Below, in pieces: positions 24,067-30,841 of a stretch of 34,291 nt of DNA. Within the stretch, counting starts at the first letter, position 1. Each line of letters opens with the position of its first letter. The notes under the pieces are model-generated. The model was not told the DNA's origin and did no database searches. It saw only the letters and a list, made by a program, of their open reading frames with translations. Origin of the DNA: an uncultured beta proteobacterium (GTDB taxonomy: Bacteria; Pseudomonadota; Gammaproteobacteria; Burkholderiales; Burkholderiaceae_C); NCBI GenBank assembly GCA_903894475.1, contig CAITQH010000170.1, forward strand, positions 1-34,291, read 5' to 3'. A program made the translations under genes and the position numbers.

Positions 24067-24103
24067 TTGGTGGAGACTGTGAGAACCTCATCCTCTCCAC
24101 CAA
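24067..24103 (+). other. Right att site of element B with minihelix-like palindrome
   Basis: CCTCATCCTCTCCACCA at 24086-24102 repeats the tRNA acceptor end of the left site. Here the T loop is altered: GTGAG and CTCAT are joined by AAC rather than TTCGATC. TTGGTGGAGA at 24067-24076 is the exact complement of TCTCCACCAA at 24094-24103. The whole site therefore folds as a hairpin that imitates a tRNA acceptor-T arm. It marks the border with host DNA. Confidence 0.7.
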
Positions 24104-24358
24104 AACGACCAATGAAATCAGGGTGCATGGATCGCCAAGGCCTGAGGCCTCGCGATGACGAAAGCTGCTGTCGTGAATTCTGGAAAGATCAGTAACAGTG
24201 TCACACCATCGACAACCTGCTGCGCTTCGCGCGCCACGCTGGACAATCAAATGCGACCGATCCGTTTGGCCAGCGTGCGTCTCGTTCCACCAAAGCAGCA
24301 ACAGCCCTGGCCAAGCTACACCGAGTCGAATTGATCGCAGACTATGGCTGTGGGTGTG
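24104..24358. other. Host-side intergenic remnant
   Basis: No gene recognised. ATCGC at 24131-24135 pairs with GCGAT at 24152-24156 and encloses two AGGCCT units, a terminator-like hairpin. The rest may be a worn coding remnant, since one + frame is open for about 50 codons at 24206-24360, without a recognisable product. Confidence 0.4.
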
Positions 24359-25999
24359 CTAGACCGATGTCGGCGTTCGCTCTGAGCGCTGAAGATAGGG
24401 AAAGAACTCACAATCGGCAGTGAGCATATGGCGTGCGACCACGTCATGCGCCAGGAACTGAAATAGATCGTCCACAGAAACTTCCCCGGCGCGAACGCGC
24501 TTTGTCAGACTCGTTGCCTTGTTGATCAGAGCCTGATGCGAAACCGCATGTTCAAGTGCTTGAGGATATCCTGCCTGTGTGATGATGGCCTCTTCGTCCT
24601 GGAAATGCTGGACCACCTCGGCGTTGAAGACGTCCACCAACGCAATCAACTCCTGTGCCGGAAGTCCATTGAGTGCGGCCAGCAACACCTTGTTGACCCT
24701 GCGAAATAGTCCCCGGTGCTGTAAATCGATGGTCTGGTTCCCGCTTTCATACTTGGATCGCCAGACCAATTGCAGCAATTTGGCTGGAACGGCGTCCCTC
24801 GCCTCGACCTGCTCCACCGCTTCCGAGGCAAGCTGAACCCGGTTGCGCCCCTCGCGTTTGGCACGGTACAAGGCATCGTCGGCCTCACCAACAGCAGTAT
24901 CTTCGTCAACTTGATCAGGTGTGGCCATTGACAGGCCAATGCTCAGCGTAATTGGTCCCGCAATCGGGTCAGGTGAGGATGCGACTGCCTGACGCAGTTT
25001 CTCCGCGACCTGAAGTGCGGCCGGCATGTCTGTCGTCGGTAACAGGGCCAGGAATTCTTCCCCACCAAAACGGGCTGCGAAGTCGCTCTCGCGCAACAAT
25101 GCACGCAAGCTTTTTGCCACCCGTTGCAACACCTGATCGCCAACCGCATGACCATGGGTGTCGTTGACGCGCTTGAAGAAGTCGATATCCATCATCAGCA
25201 CCGCGTAGACGCTCTGCGACCGCTTCATGCTGACAAACTCGGTGCGAAGCCGCTCGGTGGCGGCCAGGCGGTTCGGCAGTCCGGTCAGCATGTCGTTGCG
25301 GGCGAGGCGCTCCAGTTCCGCCTGCTTGCCGGTCAGATTGGCATTGAGTTGCTCAAGTTGGTGTTGCTGGCGCGTGATGGTGGTGTAGTTGCGCCACATC
25401 ACAAACTGCAAGCCCCACGCCAGTAGGCCGACGGTGAAGCCATTGAGCCGATTTGAAAAAAGCTGTTCGGGGGTGCTCTGGGTCAGACCCATCGCAAAAA
25501 GACAGGCCACGGTCGCCGACAGATACAGAGCGCCCGACTGCAGTGGTCGAACGTAAAAAAGCAGACTGGTCAGCAGACAGCCAATGAAAAACGGCGTGAT
25601 ATTCGGGGTCACCCATTGATCAATGGTCACAATCATGACGGCAAACAACAAGCAGACGGCCACTGCCGCAACCGGCAATCGATGGCCCCATCGCGTGGGG
25701 CGAGTGGGGTCCAGTCTCCTTGCCGCAACGGTGAGAAGGATCATCGCCAGGCACATGCTTGAATGGGCGGTAAACAATGCCCTTGCCCAAGTGAGCGTCA
25801 CGCCCTGATAAGTTCCCGAAAGCAATGACCAACCCAGTATCAGAACATGCAGTGCCGTAAGCACGACGCCAATAGGAGCCAGCCAGAGCAGGTGTTTGAG
25901 ATTGATTGTGGTCGCCGAATCAACAACGCCGTCATGTTCCGATTGCCAGCGGGCAAGGGTGGCGCGCAGATCAGACAGGTTCGTGATGATTGGCGCCAT
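24359..25999 (-). CDS. Membrane diguanylate cyclase with C-terminal bacteriohemerythrin domain
   Basis: The 546-residue protein has about six membrane helices (residues 36-200), a short coiled coil (205-232), a GGDEF domain with active site GGEEF (312-316) and an I-site RESD (303-306) five residues before it. A hemerythrin domain follows with all di-iron ligands: His 428, His 465, Glu 469, His 484, His 488, His 524 and Asp 529. It should make cyclic di-GMP from GTP, with oxygen or redox state at the di-iron centre and the membrane part as inputs. Product inhibition through the I-site is expected. It is the last gene of the leftward receiver operon. Confidence 0.92.
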   Translation of the reverse strand: MAPIITNLSDLRATLARWQSEHDGVVDSATTINLKHLLWLAPIGVVLTALHVLILGWSLLSGTYQGVTLTWARALFTAHSSMCLAMILLTVAARRLDPTRPTRWGHRLPVAAVAVCLLFAVMIVTIDQWVTPNITPFFIGCLLTSLLFYVRPLQSGALYLSATVACLFAMGLTQSTPEQLFSNRLNGFTVGLLAWGLQFVMWRNYTTITRQQHQLEQLNANLTGKQAELERLARNDMLTGLPNRLAATERLRTEFVSMKRSQSVYAVLMMDIDFFKRVNDTHGHAVGDQVLQRVAKSLRALLRESDFAARFGGEEFLALLPTTDMPAALQVAEKLRQAVASSPDPIAGPITLSIGLSMATPDQVDEDTAVGEADDALYRAKREGRNRVQLASEAVEQVEARDAVPAKLLQLVWRSKYESGNQTIDLQHRGLFRRVNKVLLAALNGLPAQELIALVDVFNAEVVQHFQDEEAIITQAGYPQALEHAVSHQALINKATSLTKRVRAGEVSVDDLFQFLAHDVVARHMLTADCEFFPYLQRSERTPTSV

Positions 26000-26011
26000 T
26001 AGGTGGCAATT

Positions 26012-26251
26012 CTAAGCACCCACGTAGCGACACCACCAAAAAGCGCCCTCTATCGGGCTATCAGGGGGCGGTCGGAGCGTCGATTCTTCTGCTTTATCAG
26101 TGCTCATGGTGAACGACCCTTTGCTTGGGTCCTGCACGCTGGCATCGATCAATAATCGGTTGCGCAACAACTGGTGCTGCACATCGCCGAGTAATCCGAG
26201 CGCCACCGTGCGGTCCTCGAACAGACGCGTCGTCGACTTGATCTGGCTCAT
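26012..26251 (-). pseudogene. Headless fragment of a 4HB-type sensor (MCP or kinase)
   Basis: The first 42 residues (SQIKSTTRLFEDRTVALGLL then QLLRNRLLIDASVQDPS) look like the start of a four-helix-bundle sensory domain of chemoreceptors and kinases. The membrane helix that normally precedes SLSQIKS is missing, and after residue 45 the text becomes unlike the family (RPPPDSPIEGAFWWCRYVGA) and stops. Its ATG overlaps the receiver stop (ATGA). It is probably a deletion remnant of the sensor that once belonged to this operon. It may still be translated. Confidence 0.55.
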
Positions 26252-26544
26252 TGCAGTTTGCTTTCGACCCAGACGACCACGTCGCGCGGGCTGAAGGGCT
26301 TGACGAAATCGAGTACCTGCAAGCCATCGATTGCGCCGGGCATCATGATGTCGAGCAGAATCAGTGGGGGCTGATAAAGTTGGATAAGTTCGATGCCCTG
26401 CATGCCGCTGTCGGTCTCAAGCACCTCGTATTTCTTGCCCAGGGTGATACGCATCAGCAGACGGATGTCCGGGCTGTCGTCGACAACAAGAACGGTGTCG
26501 CGCCTTGCTCCGTTTGGCCCTGCAGTTTGTAGTGCCGTCGGCAT
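26248..26544 (-). CDS. Receiver-domain response regulator with an internal deletion
   Basis: From ATG 26544 the protein is 98 residues. It has the acidic pair (VLVVDDSPD, Asp 22-23) and the phosphoacceptor Asp 65 (LILLDIMMPG). Then GLQVLDFV runs directly into KPFSPRDVVVWVESKL. In a normal receiver about 35 residues lie between these points, including beta-4 with the conserved Thr/Ser and alpha-4. The deletion is in frame, and Lys 82 of the KPF motif remains. A GTG at 26610 is also in frame but lies in the promoter. Phosphotransfer is probably impaired. It precedes the sensor fragment and the diguanylate cyclase. Confidence 0.75.
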   Translation of the reverse strand: MPTALQTAGPNGARRDTVLVVDDSPDIRLLMRITLGKKYEVLETDSGMQGIELIQLYQPPLILLDIMMPGAIDGLQVLDFVKPFSPRDVVVWVESKLQ

Positions 26545-26600
26545 GCCTGATCTGATCGATTCGTTGATTGGTTCGCAAAGGTCCGATCTTTGCAAAGGTG

Positions 26601-26629
26601 TATTATTCACAAACTGTCCAGGACAGTAA
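26601..26629 (-). promoter_or_regulatory. Promoter of the receiver operon with MerR-type operator palindrome in the spacer
   Basis: On the - strand TTACTG (26624-26629) and ATAATA (26601-26606) are separated by 17 bases. The perfect palindrome ACTGTCCAGGACAGT (26613-26627) covers the spacer and the edge of the -35. MerR-family regulators bind palindromes placed between -35 and -10, and a CarH-like MerR gene starts divergently at 26672. Direct regulation is inference. Confidence 0.5.
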
Positions 26630-26671
26630 TTTGACGCCTTTTAAGAGTTAATCCTTGTACACTTTGTTGCC

Positions 26672-27574
26672 ATGAATCAAGCCGAGATTGAACAGGCCAC
26701 AGGCCTGTCACGCGAAGTGCTGCGCAAGTGGGAGTTGCGCTACCAGTTTCCCCTGCCAGAGCGTGGTGCGCGCGGACAGCGCCTCTATCAAGCCAATGAC
26801 CTGCCCAAACTGCGACTGATCATGCAGTTGGTGGCTCAAGGCCTGCGCCCGGGCAAGCTGGCGCCCTTGTCTTTGAAACAGTTGCAGGGTTTGTTGGCGA
26901 GCAGCCTTGCCGAGCCAAGTGCGCTGATACTTGATGAAGTGGCGCAGCAATTGCTGGCCTGTCTGGCGCCGGGCAGCGCGCCCGGGATGGTGCGCGGCTA
27001 TATCGCCGATTTGATCGAGGCCGAGGGCTTGGCTGAGTTTGTCCTGCGCCACTTGCCAGTCTTCAATAGGGCGGTCGGTGATGCCTGGGCTGGCGCACGC
27101 CTTGGCGTGCACGCCGAGCACCATTACTCCGATGCCGTGCAGACGGTGGTGCAAAGTCACTTGCTGGGGCGCCAGCCAGGAGACTTGCAACAGCGCATCC
27201 TGCTGACCACGCCGCCTGGCGAATTGCACGCTTTGGGCTTGTTGTCGGTGCAGGCAGCGCTCACGCTGCTAGGTGCAGAGTGCTTCAATCTGGGTGCGCA
27301 GACGCCGGTCTCGGATGTGGTGCAGGCGGTCAAGGACTGGGGCATCACGGTGCTTGCAATCTCGGCCAGCGTCGTGTTGCGCCCGGATGCTGCGCGTTCC
27401 TACCTGGTGGCACTGCGTAGCGCTGTACCCAGGCGCTGCAGAATCTGGGTCGGCGGCCAGGGTTTTGCGTTTCTGCAGGCTTCACCGCTGGCGGGTGTCA
27501 AGGTTTTTGATAACACCGAAGGCGCTGTCAAAGCCTGGCAGAAGATCACCGAAAATGACACAGACCCCAGCTGA
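26672..27574 (+). CDS. CarH/LitR-like MerR regulator with cobalamin-binding domain
   Basis: The 300-residue protein has an N-terminal MerR winged helix (EIEQATGLSREVLRKWELRYQFPLPER then GQRLYQ), a helical middle with the Wx9EH motif (Trp 139, Glu 149, His 150), and a B12-binding domain with ExHxxG (Glu 184, His 186, Gly 189). These are the marks of CarH-type photoreceptors, in which adenosylcobalamin keeps a repressing tetramer in the dark and light releases it. All the named residues are present. It is transcribed away from the receiver-cyclase operon, with a palindrome between. Targets may include that operon and the downstream outer-membrane gene. No clear Shine-Dalgarno is seen. Confidence 0.85.
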   Translation: MNQAEIEQATGLSREVLRKWELRYQFPLPERGARGQRLYQANDLPKLRLIMQLVAQGLRPGKLAPLSLKQLQGLLASSLAEPSALILDEVAQQLLACLAPGSAPGMVRGYIADLIEAEGLAEFVLRHLPVFNRAVGDAWAGARLGVHAEHHYSDAVQTVVQSHLLGRQPGDLQQRILLTTPPGELHALGLLSVQAALTLLGAECFNLGAQTPVSDVVQAVKDWGITVLAISASVVLRPDAARSYLVALRSAVPRRCRIWVGGQGFAFLQASPLAGVKVFDNTEGAVKAWQKITENDTDPS

Positions 27575-27636
27575 TGCCAGGTGAATGGCAAGCTCGACCC
27601 TCTGACGCCGGTTTATTTCATCTAATTACACAAGCC

Positions 27637-28455
27637 ATGAACAAAAAACTCCAAAACCTTTGTGCCATCCACGCCGCGGCCGGCTTTGGCCTGTGTATTT
27701 CGATGCTGGCTCCGATGGCCCACTCTGAAGAGGCAGAGCCCAGCGCCACGCCTTTTCGGCCCACGGTTACCAGTGGTGCCAGCCTCTCGGCACCCGGTTG
27801 GCTCGAACTGGAATTTGGTGGACAGCGGCTGGGCGGTAATGGCTTTGATGCGCGCAGCAGTTGGCCCTATCTACTGAAATACTCGCTCAACGATCAATTC
27901 GCGCTGCTGTTGGGCGGTGATGCTTATGTGGCGGTCACGCCGGCACAGTTTGGCGCCGATTTCACCGGACGTGGTGACAGCACTGCCACCCTCAAGTACC
28001 GCGCGCCTGATGCAATAGAAGGCATGAGCCTGGGGCTGGAGGCAACTGTCAAGTTCGCGACCGCATCCGAGGGGCTGGGCTCGGGTGAGCGTGACTACAG
28101 CCTCAAGGGCATCTACGGTCTTGACCTGCCCAATGGCTTTCATCTGGACACCAACCTGATGAGCACACGCCTGGGCAGTGTGTCCGCCAACCAGGGACAA
28201 AACCAGTGGACCTGGGCCGCTGCCGTTTCGCACGCCATGGGGGAACGCTGGACTTTCTCGTTTGACTTGTCCGGCACGCAGCAGCGGGGGGCCGCGTCTA
28301 CTGCGCAGTACATGTTGGCGGCCAGTTATTCGCTGAACCAGCGCGTCGTGCTCGACGCCGGCTTTGCCCAGGGTCTCAACAGCGACACCCCCAGGTACAC
28401 CGTTTTTAGCGGCATGACGGTGCTGATTGGCAAACTCGGTCGGGCTGATCGATAA
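27637..28455 (+). CDS. Outer-membrane beta-barrel protein (transporter-like)
   Basis: From ATG 27637 the protein is 272 residues with a signal peptide (MNKKLQNLCAIHAAAGFGLC...PMAHSEEA). The mature part is a series of amphipathic strands with aromatic ends (YLLKYSLNDQFALLLGGDAYVAV, STATLKYRAPDA, YSLKGIYGLDLPNGFHLDTNL, AASYSLNQRVVLDAGFAQG). This fits the family often annotated as MetA-pathway phenol-degradation-like or outer-membrane transporter. It lies 62 bases after the CarH-like gene, so possibly co-transcribed. Substrate unknown. Confidence 0.75.
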   Translation: MNKKLQNLCAIHAAAGFGLCISMLAPMAHSEEAEPSATPFRPTVTSGASLSAPGWLELEFGGQRLGGNGFDARSSWPYLLKYSLNDQFALLLGGDAYVAVTPAQFGADFTGRGDSTATLKYRAPDAIEGMSLGLEATVKFATASEGLGSGERDYSLKGIYGLDLPNGFHLDTNLMSTRLGSVSANQGQNQWTWAAAVSHAMGERWTFSFDLSGTQQRGAASTAQYMLAASYSLNQRVVLDAGFAQGLNSDTPRYTVFSGMTVLIGKLGRADR

Positions 28456-28484
28456 CTCAGCGAGATCAACAAAGGAGTTGTGCG

Positions 28485-28733
28485 ATGAAGGGAGTCTTTG
28501 GTCTGATAAGTCTGTTGCTCAGCCTTGCCGTCGTGGGTTTTCTGGTCAAAAAGCAGTTCGCCTCAACGCAGCAAATCGTGCCTTCCCTCGAAGCATCCAC
28601 AACAGGCGGCTCACAAACTGCCGCCAGCTCGCCGGGAGCGCCTGGCGAGCAGTCCAAGCAGCTTCAGCAGCAGTTCAAGCAAGCGGTACAGGACGCATTG
28701 CAACAGCCCCGGACGGTTCCGGAAGAAAAGTAG
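28485..28733 (+). CDS. Small membrane-anchored hypothetical protein
   Basis: The 82-residue protein has one N-terminal membrane helix (GLISLLLSLAVVGFLVKK), then a Ser/Gly linker and a Gln-rich helix (EQSKQLQQQFKQAVQDALQQ). It starts at ATG 28485 with AAAGGAG upstream. Such single-span proteins are common in Burkholderiales. Function unknown. Confidence 0.7.
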   Translation: MKGVFGLISLLLSLAVVGFLVKKQFASTQQIVPSLEASTTGGSQTAASSPGAPGEQSKQLQQQFKQAVQDALQQPRTVPEEK

Positions 28734-28855
28734 GGTCCTGCCGGCGAACTGCGGCAGCTGTTGAGGCTGCTTGCTGCGCAGGCTGAATTTTGAACAGTGC
28801 GATACTTGCACGCGCTTCCTGCGCAAGTACTTCATAAGCACCCCCTCCCTCCAAA

Positions 28856-29668
28856 ATGAATCTAGAACCGCTGTTGATCGCTGAACTTGCTTCTCTTGGC
28901 CTGGCTACTGGCTTTCTGGCCGGCCTTTTGGGCATTGGTGGGGGCATGCTGATGGTTCCCTTCATTACGCTGATTCTGTCGGCGCGATCGGTTGGAGCCG
29001 ACCTGACCGTCAAGATGGCGATAGCAACTTCCATGGCGACCATCATCTTCACTTCCATCTCGAGCGTGCGTGCGCACCACAAACGGGGCGCCGTGCGCTG
29101 GGATCTGGTGAAGGGCTTGGCACCCGGCATCGTGCTCGGCGGTGCGCTGGCGAGCTTGGGCGTATTTGCCATGCTCAAAGGCTCGTCGCTGGCCCTGTTC
29201 TTCGCGCTCTTCGTCAGCTTTTCGGCAACACAAATGTTTCTTGACAAGAAGCCGGCACCGACGCGCCAGGTACCTGGTATCGGCGGCCTGATAGGCGCTG
29301 GCAGCGTGATCGGCTTCCTGTCAGGCCTGGTCGGCGCGGGTGGCGGTTTTGTCAGCGTGCCCTTCATGACCTGGTGCAATGTGGCCATTCACAACGCAGT
29401 GGCCACATCGGCAGCACTTGGTTTTCCGATCGCACTGGCCAACGTCGTCGGCTATGTCATCGCCGGCCAGAGCGTGCAGAATCTGCCACCCTACTCGTTT
29501 GGCTACATCTGGCTGCCCGCACTGGTAGTGATTGCCAGTTGCAGCGTGCTCACCGCGCCGCTAGGCGCGCGCGCTGCGCACAAATTGCCGGTCAAACAAC
29601 TCAAGCGGGCTTTTGCCAGCATCCTGTATTTGCTGGCCGCCTACATGCTCTACAAGGCGCTGGGTTGA
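28856..29668 (+). CDS. TauE/SafE-family sulfite or anion exporter
   Basis: The 270-residue membrane protein has two repeats of the family motif: GFLAGLLGIGGGMLMVPF (residues 18-35) and GFLSGLVGAGGGFVSVPF (about 143-160). There are seven to eight hydrophobic helices. The family moves sulfite, sulfoacetate or other sulfur-containing anions across the inner membrane; the exact cargo is not predictable. It ends four bases before the convergent aminotransferase stop. Confidence 0.9.
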   Translation: MNLEPLLIAELASLGLATGFLAGLLGIGGGMLMVPFITLILSARSVGADLTVKMAIATSMATIIFTSISSVRAHHKRGAVRWDLVKGLAPGIVLGGALASLGVFAMLKGSSLALFFALFVSFSATQMFLDKKPAPTRQVPGIGGLIGAGSVIGFLSGLVGAGGGFVSVPFMTWCNVAIHNAVATSAALGFPIALANVVGYVIAGQSVQNLPPYSFGYIWLPALVVIASCSVLTAPLGARAAHKLPVKQLKRAFASILYLLAAYMLYKALG

Positions 29669-29672
29669 AGCA

Positions 29673-30578
29673 TCAAAGCGTGTAGTCAATCGCCCGGCTG
29701 TAAGTCGGGTCATCATGCCAGGCCCAATAGGTCTGCACCAACTGACCTGTAATCGGACCCGGTTTGCCCCTGCCAATGGCTTGCTTGTCCACCCGGGTCA
29801 CTGGCAGCACACCGCCACCCGAAGTTGACAGCAGCACTTCTTGCGCACCGCGCAATTCATCGGCCGGCAAGACTCGCTCCTGGACTTCCAGGCCCAGCGA
29901 TTGCGCAATCTCGATCACAGTGCGGCGTGACACGCCTTCGAGCATGCCCTGCCCTGGTGTAACCAATGCTCCCCGACTGACGCAAAAGACGTTAAAACCG
30001 GGACCCTCAACGACATTGCCAAGACAGTCGACCAATAGCACCGTGTCGGCCCCGGCGTCGAGCGCGCCGAGCAGGCCCATGGTCAGGTCATTCCAGTGGT
30101 AATTCTTGGCCGATGGATCCACCGAGGCCGCAGGGATGCGCTGCACGTCGCTAATCATGACATGTAGACCCTGTTCGCGCTGCTGCGCATTGGCAATCCA
30201 GACAAAGGGCACGGCGAAGGCATAAAACTGATTTACAGCGAGACGCGGATCGCGTGATCCCCAGGGCGGCTGACCGCGTGTGCAAATCATCTCCACATAA
30301 GAAGATCGCAGGCCACTCATTCGCACACACTGCGCCAATACTTCGCCGATTCGCTCGTCCGTCAGACCGGTGTCGAGCCGCCAGCGCTGGCAACTGCGCC
30401 GGAAGCGCTCCAGATGTGCGTCGAGCCGGAAGAAAGCGCCATCCCACACCGTCACCACATCGTAGGTGGCGTCGGAGCGCAAAAAGCCCCAGTCGGTGAT
30501 GGGAATACTGGCCTGGGAAATGGGTAGGTACTGCCCGCGCACAAAGGCGGCGCCCTGTGAAAAATCTGGTGTGGACAT
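29673..30578 (-). CDS. PLP-dependent class IV aminotransferase (D-alanine or branched-chain type)
   Basis: The 301-residue protein has the fold-type IV signature. The catalytic lysine is Lys 158 in SAKNYHWNDL. The cofactor glutamate is Glu 191 in NVVEGPGFNVF, and the phosphate-binding end is LLSTSGGGVLPVTRVD. It may act on branched-chain amino acids, D-alanine or R-amines; the residues seen do not decide. The length is normal. It is downstream of a tRNA-Ser on the same strand but separated from it by a strong palindrome. Confidence 0.85.
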   Translation of the reverse strand: MSTPDFSQGAAFVRGQYLPISQASIPITDWGFLRSDATYDVVTVWDGAFFRLDAHLERFRRSCQRWRLDTGLTDERIGEVLAQCVRMSGLRSSYVEMICTRGQPPWGSRDPRLAVNQFYAFAVPFVWIANAQQREQGLHVMISDVQRIPAASVDPSAKNYHWNDLTMGLLGALDAGADTVLLVDCLGNVVEGPGFNVFCVSRGALVTPGQGMLEGVSRRTVIEIAQSLGLEVQERVLPADELRGAQEVLLSTSGGGVLPVTRVDKQAIGRGKPGPITGQLVQTYWAWHDDPTYSRAIDYTL

Positions 30579-30605
30579 GGATCAGACCCCGTACTGTGGA
30601 TGTGT

Positions 30606-30633
30606 GGGGTAGAGCAAATATTTGCTCTACCCC
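30606..30633. terminator. 28-bp perfect palindrome, terminator of tRNA-Ser
   Basis: GGGGTAGAGCAAAT is followed directly by its exact complement, giving a 14-bp arm with no loop. It lies 10 bases after the 3' end of the leftward tRNA. It may end tRNA transcription or be an operator for the aminotransferase gene beginning at 30578. Confidence 0.6.
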
Positions 30634-30642
30634 CAAGCCTGC

Positions 30643-30732
30643 TGGCGGAGCAGGGGGGATTCGAACCCCCGGAGGGTTTTACCCCTCGCACGCTTTCCAG
30701 GCGTGTGACTTAAACCGCTCATCCACCGCTCC
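30643..30732 (-). tRNA. serX: tRNA-Ser(GGA)
   Basis: On the - strand the 90-nt sequence starts GGAGCGGTGGATGAG and ends CTGCTCCGCCA with encoded CCA (30643-30645). The acceptor stem GGAGCGG pairs with CTGCTCC using wobble. The anticodon loop CTGGAAA gives anticodon GGA at 30696-30698. The long variable arm and T loop TTCGAAT are class II serine features. It is intact and not occupied by an element. The gene symbol is tentative. Confidence 0.93.
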
Positions 30733-30795
30733 AGCGAATTGAATTTTAACTGAGGCATGGCGCCAATTGGAGCGCCACCGTCCGCAAGCCAAGAA

Positions 30796-30820
30796 AAAAG
30801 CCACCCGAAGGTGGCCTTTT
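30796..30820 (-). terminator. Rho-independent terminator of the LivK-like gene
   Basis: GCCACC-CGAA-GGTGGC (30800-30815) is flanked by A and T runs. On the - strand it ends in TTTTTT, 27 bases past the stop of the binding-protein gene. Confidence 0.85.
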
Positions 30821-30841
30821 CTCGTAAGCAGAACGCAGAGA

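Larger units (their letters stand above)
6465..24103. mobile_element. Integrative element B, about 17.6 kb, tRNA-integrated
   Basis: The acceptor sequence CCTCATCCTCTCCACCA occurs at 6493-6509 and again at 24086-24102. The 26-bp and 17-bp repeats lie inside both ends in the same orientation. Between them are one integrase, a type III-like RM system, a replication module (AlpA-like, winged helix, SF3 helicase), an ArdC-like protein and unknown cargo. No relaxase, type IV secretion or virion gene is seen. It is therefore a non-conjugative island or satellite that presumably needs a helper to transfer. Confidence 0.75.
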
